Below, piece by piece: positions 1-10,696 of a DNA stretch of 64,000 nucleotides. A program made the translations under genes and the position numbers. Source of the stretch: Polytrichum commune (taxonomy: Eukaryota; Streptophyta; Polytrichopsida; Polytrichales; Polytrichaceae); contig OX485803.1 of assembly GCA_950295325.1 (NCBI GenBank), positions 21,576,001 through 21,640,000 of the forward strand, given 5' to 3'. How positions within the stretch are numbered: position 1 is the first letter of the stretch; each line of letters begins with the position of its first letter. A model generated the notes under the pieces. That model did not search any database, was not told the DNA's origin, and was given only the letters and a program-made list of their open reading frames with translations.

Positions 1-353
1 CTTCCCATCCTCCAAATTTCTGGAATAGCTGGGAAGAGGGGTTTTACAGTTGCGCTTCTTCTAGAATTTTCGCTATTATTTACTTTTTGTCATCATATTG
101 CACAATTTTGGTCTTAGAATGCTATCTGGGGTTAGGAAACTTAACGGCAGACAGTTCCTTGTTGATCATTTGTTATGTAGTAGAATATTTGGGCACAGTC
201 AATGTCCAGAGGCATTTCGGAAGAACACAGCGTGTTGTAATTGTTGTCCATCAATTCCACGTATAAGGACGTTTATCGATGAATAATCGTACATCGTTAC
301 TAGGAGTGAAATATTCTGTGGCTTACTGATGTTTAATCTGAATCATTGTACAG

Positions 354-2628
354 ATTCATTTCGTATTGCTCATCAGCCGGCAGGGCAAAGTAAGGCTGAC
401 AAAATGGTACTCACCATACTCACAGAAAGAGCGTACCAAGGTACTTGACATCTCTTATTTTGGATTATTCCTAAGTCAGCATGAAATTCTCATTTCTGAG
501 TGTAGGCCGTATGAAAAGTGGATATGTTTCTTTGTCACACAATCATCAGCCATTGCATATAGCTGATGGTCTCATTTGGTTGTTCTTCAATTCTATCAAC
601 AACTATCTTCTCTAAGATGAATACAAAACGATTGATTTTGTGTATTCGTTTTTCCTCAATAAATCGATGGTTGGAGCTGGCAATTGATGGTAAAGGTGCC
701 AAAATTGCATTTGTAGGTTTGTGGATGGGCGGAGTAATTTTTGTCAATTTTATGTAAATTCTTTTGATATGCATTGTTATGATCTCTATTGTGCAGGTTG
801 TTAGGGAATTAAGCGGGATGATTTTATCAAGGGGACCAAAGCTCTGCAATTTCATTGAGTGGAGGGATCTCAAGGTGGTCTACAAAAGGTACTACATCTT
901 CTTGCATACATTTCCTTATTGATAATTGTGTTCTTAGATCACATGCTGATCCTTGTGCATTGATTATTTGTGTAAAGCCTTTTTGAATTGTTTATATAGC
1001 AGTTCAAGAAATTGAGGTACTCTGCTAGGAACTTTCTTGATTGTGTATGGCTTCATGCCAATAGCTCTCTAATCTATGACGTTTACAGTATCTTTAGTCT
1101 GCATCATCCAGCAGCTTCTCTTGCAGGGTATTTTAATGCAACAGTCACAAAGCATATGCAAAATTTTGCCCACGTCTTGCCTTTTCCCTCCCAACTTTAT
1201 TTGCAGTCTCAGTTTCCTGAGTTCAGCAGATGTCAATTTGTCTGATAAGATTAACCTTGCAAAATGTGTCTTGTACGAAGTTCCTGCTTGGAGTGTCAGT
1301 AATGAGATTGTAGCTGCTTACAAATGATTGCCCTGTACTTAAACCATTGAGGGCCTTGAATTTGGACAGGTATGCAAGTTTGTACTTCTGCATGTGTGTG
1401 GATGCTGATGACAACGAGTTAGAAACACTCGAGATCATTCATCACTACGTCGAAATCCTGGACCGCTACTTTGGAAATGTGAGTCCCTACACTTCTTCCA
1501 TAGGACTGCATGTCACAACTTTGTGTAGTACGACCTGCTTGCATGTTGTTGGTAGGACTATGGACACAATATAAAGTGCAGTTGTAACTGGCCAGAGACA
1601 AGGAGTCTTGTATGTTTGATATCACCAACAGTTATTTTTCATTATGCAAGCAGATTTATCCCGTCTAAAACCTTAGTTGGACCTCAGGTGTCTAATTCAG
1701 CTATGAGCATTCAGTTGAGGACTTTTGAATGATCAAAAATCAACAAAGGCCACTGTGTAAAAGTAATGACATAACAATCTAAGTCCCAGACTGCAGTTAT
1801 GTGTTCTAAGTCACCAGTGTTTCGTATTTTGCAGGTTTGTGAGTTGGATCTCATCTTCAACTTCCACAAGGTACATATATGGTCTGACGTCTACATTGGT
1901 TTTTATCAATCCATTGTCGTGTGTTTTCTAATCCCAACTGTAGGTTTGATTAATTGTTTCCTATTTGTGAGGATATATTTGTGATGTCAGCAGTGATAGA
2001 ACTTGGTAAATTTTAATAAAGACAGACCATCCCAACCTAGCAAAGAACTTCCTCCCTCAAGCCTGTACAGACGTAGGAATCTGTTCAGTGCTGTTGAATA
2101 TGCTCTTGTTACTGTTTGCTCACTACATACTGGTACTGGGATATAAGTCTCCATGCGTGACCTGTAGGCTTACTACGTTCTGGATGAGGTTCTCATTGCT
2201 GGAGAGCTTCAAGAGTCGAGCAAAAAATCAGTGGCTCGGGTTATTGCTGCTCAGGTACTTTTTCATTATGATTCCTATGTGTGCAAAACTTTGTTCTATC
2301 ATTACTAAGGTTATTCAGGTAAGAGTTGGAAGTGCATGAGGGAGCTCCATTTATTCTTGTTTTCAATGCCTTTCACAGAAGGTGTATGTCTTAGAACCTT
2401 ATTCAGCATCGAAGAGATCTATTTGTATGTCATTTTAGAGCAGCTTCATGTTTAATAATAGATGGAAACATCTAGTAGTTTATGCTACTTCTTATCTTGT
2501 GGTTTGAATGATGCTTGTTGTCATACTAACTTTGCAAATTGTTTGTTATTTTGCAGGACACACTGATAGAGCTTGCTAAGGAACAATCAAGTTCTCTGTC
2601 CAACATGATCCATCAAGCCACTAAGTAA
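354..2628 (+). CDS. AP1S: AP-1 complex sigma subunit (clathrin adaptor small chain), lacking only its first codon
   Basis: Small (sigma) subunit of the heterotetrameric AP-1 adaptor, which sorts cargo into clathrin-coated vesicles at the trans-Golgi network and early endosome. Six coding exons are visible: 354-440, 797-888, 1370-1478, 1835-1870, 2168-2254 and 2557-2628, all with GT..AG borders and phases that join cleanly to a TAA stop. They give 160 residues. Family landmarks in order are [25 protein letters not shown], the [16 protein letters not shown] block, [18 protein letters not shown] and a tail ending SNMIHQATK. Plant AP-1 sigma is about 161 residues, whereas AP-2 sigma is about 142 and lacks this tail, so AP-1 is preferred. 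In relatives the initiator Met comes immediately before IHF. No ATG followed by GT occurs in 1-353, so the ATG exon probably lies just left of the window. Confidence 0.95.
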
Positions 2629-3412
2629 AGGAAACTTCAATCCCTGCAGTGTCCTGCTCTGGTCACAATATTTTGAGAAAAGATTCAGGTCTACTGCGTG
2701 TAATTCATGCAGCTCTATTTAGTATCCTGGTTAACACATTTCTCAAATCTGCAAGGATGCAGCTCTTGAAGCATTCTAGGACAACATTTGCAGTTCTGCA
2801 ATTGATTCATAGGAGGTAGTTTAGATTAGTGTGCAACTGTTTTGGAACTCATCCTGTGAGGTTTCATGCCATTTCTAAACAAATTAAAATGATCATTTCC
2901 TCATGATCATCTGTCAGGATGATATATGTTAATCAGTTGTAGCCTCAGCATGTATTGACAAAGAAATCATGGATGTCACACTGTGACCAGAGAATCTCGG
3001 GACTTCATTTACAGGACCATGTCGGATTAACGAGAAAGAGTGTTCCTACATAATCTAGAGAAAATCACTCCTTACTGTTTCTTCCACTGTTTGCCAAGTC
3101 TCATCAACAGGTTATTGAGGTGTGCCCGACATCTTACATTACACAGGTTCCCCTTTTGGTTATTCTAGGTGCAAAACTGAGGATCCAAGAAAGTCTTTTT
3201 TTTCATCATTTTTACTCTAGATTGCTCATTACTCTCTCGCTCACTAGCAACAGTTCTCAAATCACTTTTAACTTGCTCATGCAAATGGAGAAGGTGCGGG
3301 AACCCTTGATGCTATCCATAACTCGGTGAACTGAATGCGGTCTTCACAAGGATGCTGTTTACAGTCTTCAGCGTCTCCTCCACTAACGTGTCTCAATAGC
3401 AACTGTGAGGTC
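2629..3412. other. AP1S 3' flank, no gene seen
   Basis: This stretch holds the likely 3' untranslated region of the AP-1 sigma gene and AT-rich spacer. I see no conserved reading frame, RNA gene or repeat in it. Confidence 0.5.
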
Positions 3413-4117
3413 TTATCTCTCCCGTTGGTCAGCTTCTTCAAATGTAACAAAATCCATTGTACCCTCAGTACTTACTCCATGTCCAGACCCGAAGCTGTCA
3501 TGTTGAGTTGATGCTAGCAATGCTACAAAAGCACACACATTATTTGAAGGAAGGCATTCTGAACATAGAGGACATGTTTGTTGGATACTGGGGGGTCCCA
3601 ATAGAAACTTGATTCATTAGCATTAAGTAGTTCCCTTCTCTCATACAAGAAATATTCAGAATAAGGAAGAATACACAAAGGATTCATATGATCCCAAAAG
3701 TAAAGTGTTTTCCGGCAACATGGTGCAAGTGGAAGCTCGTAATTGCAACTAAGGCAGAGGGCATATCCTCTTGGAGACGGTTGCCCTCTCACATCTATGC
3801 CAAAACTGCCGTCCATTTCTCAAGCATCTAAGTGCTGGGGTGACTGAACTACATGATGGCTTAAGGTCACCTGTAGTGGTGTTTCCTTCACGTCTTTAAG
3901 ATGGTTGAATAAATCGACAACCAATAGGAGGTCGTTCGTTTTCTCTGCTCCTAGTGTCCCAATTCAAAACCAAAACCATCTCACATTGGGATACCTGTGA
4001 GCATTTACTTGCTTTAGCACTATGAATAGCTTTGCGCAACTGCCAGTTCCGGACAGTCAAGTCGGAAAGCTTGCAGATAACATCATACTTGCTGCATGTC
4101 AGATTACCTCCAGCCAT
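3413..4117 (-). pseudogene. Possible degenerate small gene with a frameshift at a C-run
   Basis: Three open stretches lie in succession on the minus strand: 4117-3896 (73 codons), 3816-3523 (97 codons) and 3601-3413 (62 codons). The second contains a cysteine pair pattern (CLSC...PCC) and runs into a C6 tract near 3,598. One frame over, the third continues with CPLCSEC and later meets a perfect donor-like GGA|GTAAGT at about 3,474-3,466. Together this looks like a cysteine-rich, possibly zinc-binding product broken by a frameshift at the C-run, or a gene whose introns I cannot place. I do not recognise the family, and chance reading frames are a real alternative. Confidence 0.2.
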
Positions 4118-4165
4118 TTATGAGTTGAGTTCGGGAATCATCAGGAGTCATACCATCGCATTCTT

Positions 4166-4510
4166 TCAGAATGAAGATTCGATAGTAATGGATTGCACCA
4201 AATCCAAGGTCGTTACATACTGGCCAGCAAGGGTGCTAGTGTTGCCAGACTGACTGGAGACAACGAAGTAAGTCTTGTCGTTTGAAATCTTGATGTTGGT
4301 GATGGTCCTGGTGTAGGAAATAGAGATGGCGGCTGAGGTGTGCGTGCTGTTGAGTGAGATTGTGACATTTTCGCCAACATCAACAATTCTCTCGTTCACT
4401 AGCACGGCGGCGGTCGACGCATTCCGGATGACGGAGTCGGCCGCTACCAGCCACATGACAAGAACGCCTAACGCCAGTGCCAGTTGAACAGCGGCCTTCG
4501 TGCTGGCCAT
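4166..4510 (-). CDS. Small secreted protein, 114-residue family, copy 1
   Basis: Intronless gene for 114 residues. Residues 1 to about 24 are a classical signal peptide (MASTKAAVQLALALGVLVM then WLVAA) with an A-x-A type cleavage site directly before DSVI. The mature part of about 90 residues has no cysteine, several N-glycosylation sequons (NAS, NVT, NST, NTS) and alternating Val/Ile/Thr typical of beta-strands. The family core is SYTRTITNIKI, then DKTYFVVSSQSGNT, then VTTLDLV, ending E-S-S-F. Three relatives of exactly the same length lie within 6 kb. I do not recognise the family. The features suggest an apoplastic or wall-associated beta-sandwich protein, which is inference. The ATG at 4510 is the only start that gives a signal peptide. 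Confidence 0.85.
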   Translation of the reverse strand: MASTKAAVQLALALGVLVMWLVAADSVIRNASTAAVLVNERIVDVGENVTISLNSTHTSAAISISYTRTITNIKISNDKTYFVVSSQSGNTSTLAGQYVTTLDLVQSITIESSF

Positions 4511-4841
4511 CTCCTTCTAATTCCCTGATACAAAATTCCTCTGGCTCCTTCTAGAAGAAATGAACATGCTACTTATCGGGAATGCAGGATCAGGTTCATG
4601 GTTAACCGTGTAACGTCAAAGAACTGCTCAACGCCAAGATATGCTGGATTTCGAATGAATTACGGTGGGCAAGTGTCTTTGGATGTGAAGTCTCCAGGTA
4701 GATAAATATTATTGCAAATGGATATTTAATTTGGTATATCAAGGACAGAGGCTAAGATGTATAACTACCACGACCTATTATACCTTCACGTAGCCATGGC
4801 GATGAACTAGAGTTGCTGTGAATCTTGTATACAGAAAAGTG

Positions 4842-4851
4842 TATTTATAAA
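4842..4851 (-). promoter_or_regulatory. Candidate TATA box, copy 1
   Basis: On the minus strand a TTATAAATAC motif lies about 335 bp before the ATG of copy 1. It is the best TATA match in this upstream region. The distance implies a long leader, so the assignment is tentative. Confidence 0.25.
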
Positions 4852-4962
4852 CTCAAAGGGGGCACGAAGTGCTACAGACACTGTCGATCACAGAAGGAAA
4901 TGGTTATTATTTCTCAGTATAGAGTAAGTATAATAATTCATGCCGGGGCATTAAGCGTATGA

Positions 4963-5015
4963 ATGACGCAGCACCAAGAGCGTGCCCACCTAATCTCTAT
5001 CTAAAGATACTCAAC
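4963..5015 (-). promoter_or_regulatory. Conserved upstream block, copy 1
   Basis: On the plus strand this reads GACGCAGCACCAAGAGCGTG followed by CCCACCTAATCT. Clearly related sequence occurs at 7,500-7,555 and 10,890-10,950, each several hundred bases upstream of a minus-strand family member. It is either a shared regulatory segment or residue of the duplicated unit. Confidence 0.4.
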
Positions 5016-5550
5016 AACCTCGTGATAGTTGATATCCCCATGGTTGTACCTTTCGGACGACCACACTATGAATAAACACAAAAAGAAAGTGTGACAGAAA
5101 TACTGGAGGTGAACCCTTACTAGCCATGGCCGGAAAAAAAGTTCCCTTAAGATGCAAGCAAGGGCCATTCGACCTTGCAATAACCTGCTAATTTGCTATA
5201 TTCTTGCAGAACAATTGGATGGAATGGAATAGATCAAGTTGTGGCTCAGTGAAAGAATTAAGTCCCTGGAATGTTCGCGCATCGCTACCATCTTGTGTCG
5301 AGTCTTGATGATGATGAGATCATGATGCGAAGGCTGTCGATGCTCTTAGAAAATATAGCGTGCGATTCAGCACGACGCTTTCCTTTACGGAAGAAGACAT
5401 ATTGTGATAAGTTTTCTCTGAAGGTACCCGAGGTTTTTGATTTTCAGTTCTTACAATAAACATGGAGGTGAATGACACAGATTGACCAAACAAAATATTT
5501 CAAACAATGCCTTAAGAAACTTATCTTAAGGTCCGAGATGACCTTAAACT

Positions 5551-5717
5551 ACCGGATGGTGGTGGAGAGATACCCAAATCTCAAGGAAGAGGTTGGCGGT
5601 TCGAATCCCGGCTGTGAAATCTCCTCTCTGCTTGACGGAAAACTTGCCAGGTGGTCAACTGCCTCCTGTGCTTTGGCGTTGACCTTCTGTCAAAAAAATA
5701 ATAATAATAATAATAAT
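5551..5717 (+). mobile_element. tRNA-derived SINE candidate
   Basis: An A-box-like TGGTGGAGAG near 5,559 is followed about 35 bp later by a perfect RNA polymerase III B box, GGTTCGAATCC (5598-5608). A non-tRNA body of about 90 bp follows, ending in A-rich (AAT)n at 5,697-5,717. Head, body and simple-repeat tail in this order are the hallmark of a SINE. The sequence does not fold as an intact tRNA because the T-stem is mispaired. CTTAA occurs on both sides as a possible short target duplication. Confidence 0.55.
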
Positions 5718-5787
5718 CTTAACAAACAAGTGCAACTCAATTTACAAGCACGAACCAGGCTAGGTCACTAGCTCAAAAATTGTCGGA

Positions 5788-5847
5788 ATAATAATAATAT
5801 AATAACAACAACAACAACAACAACAACAACAATAATAATAATAATAA
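5788..5847. repeat. AAT/AAC triplet microsatellite
   Basis: Runs of AAT, then AAC, then AAT triplets about 60 bp long, a short distance after the SINE tail. They may have grown from a second A-rich tail. Confidence 0.9.
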
Positions 5848-6582
5848 ACCAGCGGAAGGCTCCTTGGGCGTGTAACTGTTGATTATGTAAAATAAACAAA
5901 ATTTATTGCCGTACTTTATTGAAAGAAAGTAAAACCAGCTTCTTAAGTACAATTATCAACATGTAAAAGATATTTGTTACTATGAATCATGCTGTCAAAG
6001 CAAGGCTCGACGAAGAATCCCTAGAGAGTCCGACTCTTTTATTTTGGATCCAGGAAAATTAGACCCCATTCTACCACTTTATGACGTCTTATTTCATCTA
6101 TGTCGCTAGGGCGGCTCCGGCGACCACGTTGTGTTGAGCAAATGCTTGGAGCAGACCACTAACTTCACGAGCAAGGTGCCGTGATTATTGTGACAGAGAT
6201 ACTATTTATCAATCAGTAGTCGGAGCTGGCCCCGTGCTCATTATGATTAATTGAAAATGTATTTGAACTCATAGGCTGAATCCGTGAATACTGGTGTCCA
6301 CGTAGAGATTTCCTTAGCACCTGTTCAAGACAACGATCGCAAGTATCATGTTTAGAGCCTAGAACATAAAATCAGCTGAAAACATGCAGTTTATTGAAAG
6401 ATTACCTGACTTACAGGTGCATTAGTAACTTCATTAACAGAAGCAGAGCTCTCGAATTTTATGGCAGGCTTAGATTTGTCACAGAATATCGCATCGTGCA
6501 TAAATGGGCGTAGTAAGGTCAAAGATTGTACTCACTCCGATATATTATAAGATTGAAAAGATTTATAACTTGCACAGTTGAA

Positions 6583-6927
6583 CTAGAATCCAGTCTCAAC
6601 ATGTACAGCTTGCACCAAGTCCAGGGGCGTGACGGGAAATCCATTGAGCATAGAAGTGTTGCCGGACTGGCTTTGGACTATCAAATACTGCTGCTTGTTT
6701 CTGATTTCCACGCTGGTGATGGTCCTGGTATATGTAATGTCCACATGAACTGAGCCTTCGGAAATCACGACTTTGTAAATACTGCTTGAAGCCAGAACGG
6801 TGCCATCTATCAGTACGTCCGCTGATGACAAATTGTTAATGGTGGAATCCCCGGCTGCAAGCCATATGGCGAAGGCCACTACCAACGTGAGCTGAAACGC
6901 AGCAACAATTCTATTGGCGACTGCCAT
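6583..6927 (-). CDS. Small secreted protein, 114-residue family, copy 2
   Basis: Intronless, 114 residues from the ATG at 6927. An in-frame GTG further upstream adds residues that spoil the signal peptide, so 6927 is chosen. The signal peptide is MAVANRIVAAFQLTLVVAFA then IWLAAG, with the mature start at DSTI. The core YTRTITSVEI is followed by QQYLIVQSQSGNTSMLNG, then VTPLDLV, ending E-T-G-F. It has no cysteine. It is divergent from copies 1 and 4 in the middle third (an IYKVVISEGSVHV stretch replaces the GENVTISLNS-type segment), so selection has kept length, ends and core while the centre drifted. Function is unknown. It shares its orientation with copies 1 and 4. Confidence 0.85.
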   Translation of the reverse strand: MAVANRIVAAFQLTLVVAFAIWLAAGDSTINNLSSADVLIDGTVLASSSIYKVVISEGSVHVDITYTRTITSVEIRNKQQYLIVQSQSGNTSMLNGFPVTPLDLVQAVHVETGF

Positions 6928-7036
6928 CCCTTTCCCGACAGAAGCTATAAGTATATAATTAGTGGTCACCGGAACTGTATCAAAAATTATTCTAGTTCAA
7001 TTAGTAGCAGCTTTGTGCAAATCGCTTTGTCTCCAG

Positions 7037-7045
7037 ATATATAAG
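7037..7045 (-). promoter_or_regulatory. Candidate TATA box, copy 2
   Basis: CTTATATAT on the minus strand about 110 bp before the start codon at 6927, at a plausible promoter distance. Confidence 0.35.
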
Positions 7046-7499
7046 CATGTAGAGTATCAGCAAGTGAGAATATTGGCATAAATTGGTGATGCAGCCGCGC
7101 AAGGGAGTGTGTTAGCTAAACGTCCTGAAGGAAGTGATGGCCGTGTACACTAAATCGACATCGCTTCCTTCTTCCGATCAGAGAGGAGTTACATAACTAA
7201 CTTGTGTACGACATGGAGGTGTGATGAAACTAAGCCTGCATTTGATACATATAGTGGAAGAAATTGTGGAATGTAATCATAAGATGTGAATGTAATCATT
7301 TCGTCTGCAGCACTTTAGCACTTCAGCATTTCTGTTGCAGCACGTATTACTATGTAGGTGTACGTTTTCAATTACACTGGACGTAAATGGTTTATACCAA
7401 GACAGATTTTGGTTCTACAAACTGGAAGTAAAGGAGCAGGATCTACTTTTGCATTCCAAAATAAATGGCCCATTTGGTTTAGTCAAGGTCAGGCGTTGA

Positions 7500-7555
7500 G
7501 GTGAGCCACCAGCACCGAGGGCATGCACACCTAATCTTCTGTCAGTCAATATCAG
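7500..7555 (-). promoter_or_regulatory. Conserved upstream block, copy 2 side
   Basis: The plus strand reads CAGCACCGAGGGCATGCACA then CCTAATCT, related to the blocks at 4,963 and 10,890. It lies about 575 bp upstream of copy 2 and also about 350 bp upstream of the divergent copy 3, so it could serve both. Confidence 0.35.
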
Positions 7556-7648
7556 TAGATGACGAGTCGACAAGCTGTAACTGAGACTAACTCTAAATCG
7601 CCTGCTCAATCGAAGACCATAACAAATCTAAACTAATCCCTTGTACAG

Positions 7649-7659
7649 TATATATATTA
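7649..7659 (+). promoter_or_regulatory. Candidate TATA box, copy 3
   Basis: TATATATATTA on the plus strand, about 245 bp before the ATG at 7903. Confidence 0.3.
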
Positions 7660-7902
7660 GGTCACCAACTAAAGCACCACACCCGCACGCAGGTCATTGC
7701 ACTCGAAGTTTCGCACTCCGAAGTGGACACATTCTAATAGTGGAGATTCGATCAACTCTAATTTTGTACTAACCATAGGAGTTTGCTTAGCCTTTAGCCG
7801 TCTACGTTGCCGTGTATCAATTAATTCCTTAAATTAAGACACTGCTGAAATAGATTGATAGATTTCTACCGCATCTATTGGCATAGAAAATTTAGCGCCA
7901 CA

Positions 7903-8247
7903 ATGATGGCTCTTGTCCTGCACATGTTACTGGTAGGAACCATGGGCATATGCATTGCAAATGCCGACTCCACCATCCGGAATTTATCTCGAGTTCCGAT
8001 ATTCCGGGTGAATGATGTCATCGTGCCCCCAGGCGAAGCTATGACAGTGTCGATTGCTAGCAATCGGTCCGGCGCAGCCTACATTTCTGTTACCGGTATT
8101 ATCAGAACAGTCACGAACATCCGAATCGTAAATAACAAGACTTATGTCGCGGTCCCCACTCCGTTTGCCAACCTCACCACTATCGATGGAGTGCCATTGC
8201 CGACCCTGGATCTTGTGGATTACACAACCGTTGAAACTGCATTCTGA
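7903..8247 (+). CDS. Small secreted protein, 114-residue family, copy 3 (inverted)
   Basis: The only plus-strand member, again exactly 114 codons without an intron. The signal peptide MMALVLHMLLVGTMGICIAN then A has the mature start at DSTIRNLS. The core is changed to GIIRTVTNIRI (the YTRTIT motif becomes GIIRTVT). NKTYVAVPT, then NLTTIDGVPL, PTLDLV and a final E-T-A-F follow. Four sequons are present (NLS, NRS, NKT, NLT). The only cysteine lies in the signal peptide. It is the most divergent copy, being head-to-head with copy 2, and may have a different expression or partner. An earlier in-frame ATG at 7855 would give 16 extra residues that destroy the signal peptide, so the ATG at 7903 is chosen. 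Confidence 0.85.
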   Translation: MMALVLHMLLVGTMGICIANADSTIRNLSRVPIFRVNDVIVPPGEAMTVSIASNRSGAAYISVTGIIRTVTNIRIVNNKTYVAVPTPFANLTTIDGVPLPTLDLVDYTTVETAF

Positions 8248-10141
8248 AGTTGTGAAGGTTTGTGCTCGAGCTAATTCCTTCACCTCACAACTCCATGATT
8301 GCCGACATTCGAGTTCTTGGATTCCTTGTGATCAACAGAAGCATGTGTAAATTACAGGATGTTGAAAAAAATTGCTTTAAGATGATCTCCTTAATATACA
8401 CGACATGAGATCTAGATGAAGAATTGGTACCTGTGCTGAATTATGAGCCTGAGCTACTCCATGTGTTGGTGCTCTCGTTTCAGGTCTGGAGCATGTTTCT
8501 TTCGATAATATTTACGAGCAAATTCTGCAAAGCTCGAATAATTTCTGCCAAGTAACGAGCTTCGACGTCGTGACATCGATGCGCCGACCTCCGACTTTGG
8601 GATTGTAGCATGTATATCCTGCCAGTGATGCCTATTTACCTACCACTAATCCAACTACTCCGCAAGAGCCGCTATCCAGGTGACCTTCATGCGTGCAGAG
8701 CTGCGTATTATAAGGTGCAATGATGCTGTAAGATGCTAAATGCAAAGTGGCAGATGCGTCAATAGGTACCTTGCTCAGCAAGAGTTAATGTTTGTACCAA
8801 CTCATTCCAATAAAGATGATATCGAAGGTTCACTGCAGAGCTTTTGTTTCGAATTCGATAAGATGTACCGACCCGAGGTAGTATCACTTTATGAGTGTTC
8901 TTTCTTTACCCTTATGAAACGTCCAGCTTTCAGTTGTTCCCGCGAACATTCGGCTATCGAGAATTGTGAAGAACTCACAGGTGTTCCTGGTATTTAAAAG
9001 ACTGCATCGATGTCATACAATCCTCCACACAAGTATATTCTGTCGGAAGGACATGAGGATGATCACTATATGGGATAGTAATAGTCGAAAAAGCGTACCA
9101 AATTGGACGCAACGCAAAGCAATTCCACCGACGTTGCATCAATTCATGAAATTAGTGAATTCAACTAGTTGGACCTCCCGTTGTTGAGGCAGATCAGGTG
9201 GTTTTTGTGGACATTGAGCACGAAACGCACTTCATGATCATGATGGTTAGAATGGTGAGGTGCGATAATCTTTTCACGGTCGACATACATTTCTTTCTTC
9301 TTTCAGATTCCTCTCTAGAGCCTGGACAATTGCTTACTCTGTATCTCAACTTATGTCAACTTTATTGAGTGAAAGAACTTTGATACAAAAAGCGATCTCT
9401 CTGAATGCAAGGAGAAGATTCTTGAAAGAATCTGAGGTCTCTCTTACGAGTCTTACCGTATACAGCAAAGGTTATATCCTTGCACTTTATGACGTCTATC
9501 TAAGATCATCACTTTATCCTATCTCTCGAATAACTTGCAGTATCTCAGGTCCTACCGAAGCTCATGTACTTTCACCTAGTAGTACTGGCTACTAAATCAC
9601 GAGGCAGACGAGGATCCTTGTTTTATACTCGAGAAGACTCCTCCATTGTCGTTCGCTACTTTAGCATTCAGGTGTCCCTGCACAGCTTTATTGTTCTCGA
9701 CTAATGTATCATCCTCGCTCTGGAAATCGAACGAAAGAGTTTATTGCCACCTGCACCAGATCATCAGCACATACCTGGTCGGGCTGATTATTTCTGCACA
9801 CGAAATGCCTGCATATTTACTCATCTTAATCAAATCATCTCAAACTATTCAAAACACTACAAAATGTGTAAATTGTTGACCGATGACCATCTTGAATACG
9901 CAGATCGTAGTTATGTTGATGAATCATTTAATAATTTAATTTAATACATACAAATGATGACATATTCATCAACCTACGTACGAATGAAATGACTAAAGTG
10001 GTGACCATTTCGTGTACTCAGGTCATGTGCAGTGGATGCGGAAGCTATGGGACGCCATTGAAAAGTAGAGAACACGAAGAGATTTATCAGACTGGAGATA
10101 CACAATGAACCAGAAAAGAAGCGTATGCAAACCTTTATTTC
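8248..10141. other. Spacer between copies 3 and 4, no gene seen
   Basis: Reading frames here are short, lack conserved motifs and do not join across plausible splice sites. I see no fragment of the secreted family, no RNA gene and no clear repeat. Confidence 0.45.
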
Positions 10142-10486
10142 TTAGAATGCTTGTTCAATGAATGCGGCTTCCACAAGGTCGAGAGTTGTCACGGAATTGC
10201 CATCAAGCATCGCAGAAATACCATCCTGATTCTCAACCACAAAGTACTCCTTGTTATTTTTGATCTGGACATTGGTGATGGTTCTGGTGTACATAATGTC
10301 AATTGCGGCTGACGACTCGGTGGATGCGATCGAAACTGTAATCATTTGGCCTGCAGCCACAGTGTTGTCATTCACCGTCATCGCGGCTGCTGACAAATTT
10401 GAAATGGTGGAGTCTGCCACTGCCAACCACATTCCATAGCTTACCACCAGCACCAAGAAGAGAGCACGCTTCATGCTGGTTGCCAT
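10142..10486 (-). CDS. Small secreted protein, 114-residue family, copy 4
   Basis: Intronless, 114 residues. The signal peptide MATSMKRALFLVLVVSYGMW then LAVA has the mature start at DSTISNLS. The core MYTRTITNVQI is followed by NNKEYFVVENQDG, then LDGNSVTTLDLV, ending E-Q-A-F. It has no cysteine and only one clear sequon (NLS), so heavy glycosylation is not a family constant. It is closest to copy 1. The same upstream block occurs at 10,890-10,950. The family is unrecognised, but four preserved reading frames argue that the proteins are made and useful. Confidence 0.85.
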   Translation of the reverse strand: MATSMKRALFLVLVVSYGMWLAVADSTISNLSAAAMTVNDNTVAAGQMITVSIASTESSAAIDIMYTRTITNVQIKNNKEYFVVENQDGISAMLDGNSVTTLDLVEAAFIEQAF

Positions 10487-10686
10487 TGTCTATCTTCACA
10501 GAAGCTTGGCTTAAAGATGTACTAAATCTGAGTGAGTCTTGCAACAACCTAAACAATGGCCAGAGGAATGGATGATTTACACAAATTTATCACCAACTTC
10601 CATGTCATATAGAAAGCAGACAGCTAAGGTAGAGTGAGCAAAAGCTGTGCTTACAGGTGATGCTTAAAACGAGCCTAGAGGATGGC

Positions 10687-10696
10687 GTTATATAAT
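10687..10696 (-). promoter_or_regulatory. Candidate TATA box, copy 4
   Basis: ATTATATAAC on the minus strand about 205 bp before the ATG at 10486. Confidence 0.3.

Larger units (their letters stand above)
4511..6582. other. Spacer between copies 1 and 2 of the secreted family
   Basis: Apart from the upstream block at 4,963-5,015, the SINE candidate at 5,551-5,717 and the triplet microsatellite at 5,788-5,847, I find no gene here. No fifth family member or fragment of one was recognised. Confidence 0.5.

Noticed and set aside
5551-5625. Intact tRNA gene
   Set aside because: The B box is perfect but the T-stem has mismatches and no acceptor stem pairs. A SINE head explains it better.
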